Source: Thiotrichaceae bacterium UBA7359 (lineage in GTDB: Bacteria > Pseudomonadota > Gammaproteobacteria > Eutrophobiales > Eutrophobiaceae). From it: a stretch of 9,896 nt of DNA. Under the pieces are notes generated by a model, which did not search any database, was not told the origin of the DNA, and saw only the letters and a program-made list of their open reading frames with translations. Position 1 is the first letter of the stretch. Every line of letters starts with the position of its first letter. The position numbers were made by a program, and so were the translations under genes. This document shows positions 5,710 to 9,896 of this stretch, piece by piece. The stretch covers positions 1 through 9,896 of the forward strand of contig CAJJDJ010000084.1 in the NCBI GenBank assembly GCA_905182825.1, in the 5' to 3' direction.

Positions 5710-5871
5710 TTAGTTTGCTCGACAGCGGGTATTAAATGACAGTTTCTCTTTAGAAAAGACCTTTTTAATAAACTTATCAGCAGAATTAAAGTCTCTGATA
5801 CTTTTGAGTGTGCGACTCATTAATAAAGCTTCATCTTTGTGATGACTTAGGCTATTCCCATGACAGGTCAT
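5710..5871 (-). CDS. Possible small protein, 53 residues, unknown function
   Basis: An ATG-to-TAA frame of 53 codons that is too short for a usual ORF cutoff. The predicted product begins MTCHGNSLSHHKDEALL and ends KLSFNTRCRAN; it is basic with a helical middle (SRTLKSIRDFNSADKFIKKVF, residues about 19-39). Cys3, His4, His10, His11 and Cys50 could bind metal. Amino-acid composition is balanced and not like translated AT-rich noise (it contains charged and polar residues in a helical pattern). AGAAG precedes the ATG by 4 nt, and an in-frame TAA immediately before the ATG fixes the longest form; Met18 is an alternative start. It lies 31 bp before the zinc-ribbon gene on the same strand. I recognise no family. 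Confidence 0.4.
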   Translation of the reverse strand: MTCHGNSLSHHKDEALLMSRTLKSIRDFNSADKFIKKVFSKEKLSFNTRCRAN

Positions 5872-6182
5872 TTAACTTCTATTTCACCTGAAACTTTTTT
5901 GTTATATCAATATCAAGGTTTACGTCTCGTAGTTGATTATCAATAATGTAACTTCTTCAGAATAAATCACATCTGTATTTAAAAGAGGCTATCGCATTAG
6001 AGAGGCTTGTTCTAGATTTATTAAATATAATAGATTCTTATAGAATTTCATCATTCAATCTCTTAGGATACTAAATACAACTTCATCGAAAACAAATGAT
6101 TTTTTATGAAAAAAATATTTTTCTATTTTATATTATAGGTATTTTTATTAATCATTTACTGAAATTTTTAACGATATATTTC
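5872..6182. other. AT-rich intergenic region downstream of the kinase gene
   Basis: About 310 bp between the kinase stop and the small ORF, with no convincing gene. It includes AGAGGCT direct repeats at 5984-5990 and 6001-6007 (17 bp apart), and an A/T-only hairpin possibility GAAAAA-AATA-TTTTTC near 6108-6124. A promoter for the small ORF/zinc-ribbon unit should lie here; the minus strand has GATATAAC just upstream of 5900, without a good -35 element. No GC-rich terminator stem is present. Confidence 0.4.
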
Positions 6183-8513
6183 TTATTCAATAATCATATC
6201 TTTAGTATCTAATTTCATTACTTTTGACATATCAACTTCGACAAGATAATACCACCCAATTGAATTCAGCCGGTAATACGCAAGAAATTTTTCTTTGCCT
6301 TGCTGTTTATAACTAATGTATCCAGATTTTCCTTGTCGAATATTATCTACAACTCTCTGATTTGGGTAAGTTTCAAGTTTATCTAACGTATTAATTAGCG
6401 TACCACGTTCATAGGCTTTCGATATGTCTGCGGAACTTACAAAAATTTCTGCGCTTTCATTCAGTAAATAAGTGTTCTCTACTAGCCCACGAATGTCTGA
6501 AAGCGACATCAATTCACGTCGAATAAAATCAAGTGTTATATCTACCGCAGCAACACCCAAAAATTTTCCATTCTTATCATACAATTTTTTAGTACACGGT
6601 AGTAAGACTCCTTGTCCACCAGTATCGATGTAAGGTGGCATCCAGCATGCTCCTTCATTTTTCAAAGTGTTTACATACCAAGGTCGTTTTCTCGGATCAA
6701 AATCAGATGGAAATCCCGACATGCCTGGATACATAGCCATGACACCTTCTACAAGACCAACATATGCCCAGACCAAGGTTAATCCTTCATCTTTGATTAT
6801 TTTCATAGCCATTTTGTGATCACCTGGAGGAATTATCGTATAGTGACTCTTTAACGTCATTTTTTTAAAGATATTTCGCAGCGGATTAATGGCACGAACC
6901 AGGTTCTCTACTTGTGCATACTCAACACCTGGCGCTAGTTTATAAGTATGCCAGCCGACACTGATAGGAAACCCATAGATTGATGACTCTGCCAAGTCCG
7001 GTGGTGCGAGTTTTGAATCAGTGAGATCATTATGATCGTAAAAACGCCCTGTATCAGGTTGCCCATATTCCAGTAATGTGACGGCTGATGCAGCTATGGC
7101 CTCAATGCTCGCTTCATATCTTAGAAACTGTGTATCTATCTTGTGTGCTTGCTTCGTTACGGCAGAGATGAAATTATTCATCCTTTGACCTTTAAATTGT
7201 GATTCTAATATCGCCTGTTGTTGATGATAAAAACTCCAGCTCACGGTGATTAAAGATAATATGACCGTACAAAAAACGATATTTAGTACGGCGACTCGAT
7301 GGAGGTTCATCCAACGCATGAGTTTTTGCAATAGAGTATCGCGTTTTGCCTTAATCGCAACACCACGCATATAACGACGTATATCGTCAGTGAACGCATC
7401 CACGGTTTCATAACGATTATCCGGGTCCCGTTGAGTTGCTTTATGTATAATGGCTATCAACTGCTTGGGAATATCTGGCTGTCTTGGATAACGCACCGGT
7501 TTAGCCAGCTTGGCCATTTTTGCCTTACTAAGAACCGTACTATTTTCGTCATTAGGATAAGCACGTTTAAGCGTTACTAACTCAAACAAGATCAAACCCA
7601 GAGAAAATAAATCACTACGATGGTCAATAATATCAATTTGTCCATTAGCCTGTTCAGGAGACATATAGGCCGGTGTACCAAGTATCTGACCAACTTTTGT
7701 TTCATCCATAGCATCATCTGTTGAACTGATCATACTGGTAGCATCTTCAAAAACTTTATCGTCGACTGAAACAATCTTTGCGATACCCCAATCCATTACA
7801 TAGACTTCATTAAACGACCCTACCATGACATTTTGAGGCTTCAAATCTCTATGGATTACCCCTTTACGATGCGCATAATGCATAGCATCGCAAACCTTTA
7901 AAAAATGTTCTAATCTTGCTGACAAATTATGTCGTTTGCCAAGTTTGCCATACTTTTCTAGTTGCTTTTTTGTTTCAGCGATAAGGACGCCTAATGTCTT
8001 ACCATGAATAAGTTTCATGGCATAACCAGCATTATTACCATCGATTTTCATTTGATAAACAGGAACAATATTGGGATGTTCTAATTGTGCAGTAACCTGA
8101 GCTTCCATAAAAAAACGTTCAAGATAACTAGGTATTTTAGCAACATGTTCGTGGATCTTTTTAAATGCGACTGTTCGTCCGAGTTGATTATCCTTAGCGG
8201 TCAGAATTTCACCCATCGCACCTCGATCGATTGATTTCAATATAGTGAAACTAGTTTGAGCATCGTCGTCTTGACTACCTGCTGAATTTACAGCACGAAG
8301 TTTGCTTAAATCCTTAACTACAGTAAGTTGTATATCTTTCATATATTGAAAGTTTTCTAATTCTTCCTTCGTAATACGATCATCATCAAAAAGTTCGGAA
8401 ATAAATTCGTCGGCTTTATCTATCCCATTTCTTTCACAAAACTTCGAATACGAATCTTCGAGTTCTGATCTATGAATAGAGGTGATAATCCTACTAAGTT
8501 CTTGGAACAACAT
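6183..8513 (-). CDS. Transmembrane Ser/Thr protein kinase with C-terminal Cache sensor domain
   Basis: A 776-residue Hanks-type kinase. Residues 1-85 are an unrecognised acidic, helical N-terminus. The kinase domain (about 90-385) is complete: glycine loop DRGAMGE (96-102), VAFK with Lys118, Glu137 of helix C, HRDLKPQN with Asp223 and Asn228, DWG (241-243, in place of DFG, common in bacterial kinases), GTPAYMSPEQ (279-288) and Asp301. A Ser/Thr/Asp-rich insert at about 250-275 lies between DWG and the P+1 loop and holds likely autophosphorylation sites. One membrane helix (about 407-428) follows basic residues. Residues about 440-770 resemble a double-Cache ligand-binding domain: DPRKRPWY (606-613), PPYIDTGGQG (626-635), GVAAVDITLDF (653-663), and GWYYLVEVD (753-761). 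The predicted topology is kinase inside, sensor in the periplasm. AGG sits 8-9 nt before ATG 8513. It is second in a unit with the dUTPase gene, 55 bp downstream of it. Ligand and targets are unknown. Confidence 0.93.
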   Translation of the reverse strand: MLFQELSRIITSIHRSELEDSYSKFCERNGIDKADEFISELFDDDRITKEELENFQYMKDIQLTVVKDLSKLRAVNSAGSQDDDAQTSFTILKSIDRGAMGEILTAKDNQLGRTVAFKKIHEHVAKIPSYLERFFMEAQVTAQLEHPNIVPVYQMKIDGNNAGYAMKLIHGKTLGVLIAETKKQLEKYGKLGKRHNLSARLEHFLKVCDAMHYAHRKGVIHRDLKPQNVMVGSFNEVYVMDWGIAKIVSVDDKVFEDATSMISSTDDAMDETKVGQILGTPAYMSPEQANGQIDIIDHRSDLFSLGLILFELVTLKRAYPNDENSTVLSKAKMAKLAKPVRYPRQPDIPKQLIAIIHKATQRDPDNRYETVDAFTDDIRRYMRGVAIKAKRDTLLQKLMRWMNLHRVAVLNIVFCTVILSLITVSWSFYHQQQAILESQFKGQRMNNFISAVTKQAHKIDTQFLRYEASIEAIAASAVTLLEYGQPDTGRFYDHNDLTDSKLAPPDLAESSIYGFPISVGWHTYKLAPGVEYAQVENLVRAINPLRNIFKKMTLKSHYTIIPPGDHKMAMKIIKDEGLTLVWAYVGLVEGVMAMYPGMSGFPSDFDPRKRPWYVNTLKNEGACWMPPYIDTGGQGVLLPCTKKLYDKNGKFLGVAAVDITLDFIRRELMSLSDIRGLVENTYLLNESAEIFVSSADISKAYERGTLINTLDKLETYPNQRVVDNIRQGKSGYISYKQQGKEKFLAYYRLNSIGWYYLVEVDMSKVMKLDTKDMIIE

Positions 8514-8568
8514 TTTTTATACCTTAATGATTTTATTTTATATTAATAAATATTAGATATAATCTCAA

Positions 8569-9006
8569 TCAAGTAATAGAACGATTATCTTCTTCTGTCT
8601 TTGTGTCTTTCTTATAATTAGTCTCTTGCCGTTTAAGATTGACAGCATGTTTTTGTTTATATATGTCGAATACTTTTTCGGCATCAAGTCCGGCACACAT
8701 CATTGCAGATATGAGAAAATGTAGAATATCAATTAATTCAACCCGGACATTTTGTATATCGATTTCATCTTTACTCCACCATTTCCACAATAATTCCTCA
8801 TCCAGCTCAATTAATTCTTCTTTTATTGCTTTTGAATAATTCATTAACCATTCATTTGGTAATTCATTAACATTCAACTTATTTTTAACGACAGAAGTTA
8901 TGATCGATTGCATATTCAGATCCTGTCCTACTTTGTCTTTGAGTTTATTTTTACTAAAAACGTAGTCATTAAGTTCTGTTTGCATCTCGAAAATTTTATT
9001 TAACAT
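8569..9006 (-). CDS. All-alpha dUTP diphosphatase (dUTPase_2 family)
   Basis: A 145-residue enzyme of the all-alpha NTP pyrophosphatase superfamily, dimeric dUTPase type, which hydrolyses dUTP to dUMP and pyrophosphate with Mg2+, keeping uracil out of DNA and supplying dTMP synthesis. Visible features are MLNKIFEMQTELND at the N-terminus, WLMNYSKAIKEELIELDE with the metal motif E64-x2-E67, WKWW (74-77), and the second metal motif E90-x2-D93 with LHFLIS (95-100), then KQKHAVNLKRQ (117-127). Length fits the shorter bacterial members. The frame extends to ATG 9042, but ATG 9004-9006 is preferred because GGAG (9013-9016, minus strand) stands 6 nt upstream and homologues begin with an L-x-K-I-F-E-x-Q motif. 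It is the first gene before the kinase and is divergent from uup. Confidence 0.9.
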   Translation of the reverse strand: MLNKIFEMQTELNDYVFSKNKLKDKVGQDLNMQSIITSVVKNKLNVNELPNEWLMNYSKAIKEELIELDEELLWKWWSKDEIDIQNVRVELIDILHFLISAMMCAGLDAEKVFDIYKQKHAVNLKRQETNYKKDTKTEEDNRSIT

Positions 9007-9012
9007 AGTACT

Positions 9013-9016
9013 CTCC
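9013..9016 (-). promoter_or_regulatory. Ribosome binding site deciding the dUTPase start
   Basis: The minus strand reads GGAG, 6 nt before the ATG at 9004-9006. This lies inside the longer in-frame extension (from 9042), so it argues against that extension being translated. Confidence 0.7.
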
Positions 9017-9092
9017 ATTTTTCTATTTATGAGTGGAAACAAACACTAGCCCGTCACTTTATAATTTACCATGATTAGACTCACTGAGAAAT

Positions 9093-9122
9093 TCTGTCTC
9101 GAGTCGATGAATACTATATAAT
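9093..9122 (+). promoter_or_regulatory. Candidate sigma-70 promoter of uup
   Basis: A perfect TATAAT at 9117-9122, preceded by TCTGTC at 9093-9098 with an 18-bp spacer. The -35 hexamer matches TTGACA only in part. Transcription would begin near 9129, giving a leader of about 20 nt before the uup ATG at 9149. Confidence 0.4.
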
Positions 9123-9148
9123 CGCGTTTTTTCAAATGCTGGTGTGTA

Positions 9149-9896
9149 ATGGCTTTAATCACTTTTAGTGAGGTTTCTCTCGAATTCGGCGATCAACTTA
9201 TACTCAATAATGTCAGTATGACTGTGGAATCAGGCGAGCGTGTATGTTTGATAGGTCGCAACGGTGCCGGCAAATCAACTTTAATTAATATTATTGCAGA
9301 AAAGATTGAAACTGATAGCGGTGAAATTATTAAACAATCTCACCTCAGAGTCAGTCAATTAGAGCAATCACTGCCACAGATTCGAGACATTACGGTTAGG
9401 GACTACGTGGCTGAGGGACTCAATCATTTACAACGATTACTCAAAGAATATGAAGAACGTTCACATCAATTTGATGATGAAAATCATGCTAGCTTACGGG
9501 ATCTGGAAGAATTGCAACATCAGATCGAGGCTGAGGGTGGCTGGAATATCGATCAACGTGTCGAAACGATTATATCCGACTTAAATTTACCGGCTGACTT
9601 AAAACTCACTCAATTATCAGGTGGTTGGAGACGTCGAGTTGCACTCGGTAAAGCACTTGTCAGTAACCCACAATTATTATTACTCGATGAACCAACAAAC
9701 CACCTTGATCTCAGTACTATTCAGTGGTTGGAGAATCGTGTATTAAATTTCAATGGTGCTGTCATTTTCATTACGCATGACCGTGCTTTTCTACAAAAAC
9801 TAGCAACGCGCATTATAGAGCTTGATCGCGGCAAGTTATCTAGTTGGCCAGGAACCTATCAAGACTATCTGGTAAATAAAGAAAAAGCGCTGGGAG
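9149..9896 (+). CDS. uup: ABC-F family ATPase Uup (N-terminal part)
   Basis: The first 249 codons of an ABC-F ATPase, whose full length is usually about 630-640 residues with two ABC domains. Visible are Walker A GRNGAGKST (36-44), the signature LSGGWRRR (156-163), Walker B LLLLDEPTNHLD (176-187) with catalytic Glu181, and the H-loop THD (209-211). The sequence after the signature, including GTYQDYLVNKEKAL, is typical of the start of the linker between the two domains and of Uup in particular. Uup is cytosolic and ribosome- and DNA-structure-associated, and its loss raises precise excision of transposons; other ABC-F members act in translation or antibiotic resistance. GGTG at 9141-9144 is a modest ribosome binding site. 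The gene continues beyond 9896. Confidence 0.9.
   Translation, partial: MALITFSEVSLEFGDQLILNNVSMTVESGERVCLIGRNGAGKSTLINIIAEKIETDSGEIIKQSHLRVSQLEQSLPQIRDITVRDYVAEGLNHLQRLLKEYEERSHQFDDENHASLRDLEELQHQIEAEGGWNIDQRVETIISDLNLPADLKLTQLSGGWRRRVALGKALVSNPQLLLLDEPTNHLDLSTIQWLENRVLNFNGAVIFITHDRAFLQKLATRIIELDRGKLSSWPGTYQDYLVNKEKALG

Noticed and set aside
6108..6124. A/T-only hairpin after the kinase gene as a terminator
   Set aside because: The stem has only one G-C pair and would be too weak for intrinsic termination.
6106..6162. Possible tiny membrane peptide (MKKIFFYFIL, stop, then VFLLIIY)
   Set aside because: It is interrupted by TAG after ten codons, has no ribosome binding site and is made only of AT-rich codons; chance is the simplest explanation.
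8639..8839. 66-codon plus-strand ORF, Ser-rich
   Set aside because: It is antisense to the dUTPase motifs and has no independent support.

Overview
The window reads as an AT-rich chromosomal stretch from a gammaproteobacterium-like Gram-negative cell. Supporting genes are rnfC/rsxC, a Blc-type outer-membrane lipocalin, a ChrR-like cupin and the ABC-F ATPase gene uup. Intergenic DNA is very AT-rich and I see no insertion sequence, integrase, CRISPR array, tRNA or rRNA. No species can be named from the sequence alone.

Region 1 (1-1404, minus strand): the 5' end of rnfC at the window edge. Upstream of it lie a small membrane protein of the DUF6122 type and a nitroreductase-family flavoprotein. 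The nitroreductase and DUF6122 genes are nearly contiguous. The DUF6122 frame has no ordinary start codon at the place where its conserved N-terminus begins. Between 308 and 509 I see no gene.

Region 2 (1405-3671): a 380-bp control region between the divergent nitroreductase gene and a MerR/CarH-like regulator gene. It holds a perfect 13-bp inverted repeat and three helically phased TTGTC repeats sharing the core TTGTCTA/ATGTCTAGG. The regulator has a MerR winged helix, a Rossmann-like middle domain without the B12-binding motif, and a Cys/His-rich C-terminus. It is followed 8 bp later by an exported alpha/beta hydrolase.

Region 3 (3685-5678): a lipocalin lipoprotein gene and a downstream conserved gene of unknown function (minus), then a free-standing ChrR-type cupin (plus) and a small double zinc-ribbon protein (minus). 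CarH/LitR-like regulators, Blc lipocalins and ChrR-like cupins are often found in light, singlet-oxygen or membrane-lipid stress gene sets in proteobacteria. A loose stress neighbourhood is therefore plausible here, but it is inference. A previously unlisted 53-codon ORF (5710-5871, minus) lies directly upstream of the zinc-ribbon gene.

Region 4 (6183-9006, minus): a two-gene unit of an all-alpha dUTPase (dUTPase_2 type) and a 776-residue single-pass transmembrane Ser/Thr kinase. The kinase carries a C-terminal Cache sensor predicted to lie in the periplasm. Divergently, uup begins at 9149 and runs off the window.

The candidates most worth pursuing are the MerR operator array with its regulator, the Cache-linked kinase beside a dUTPase, the small ORF/zinc-ribbon pair, and the unannotated protein next to the lipocalin.
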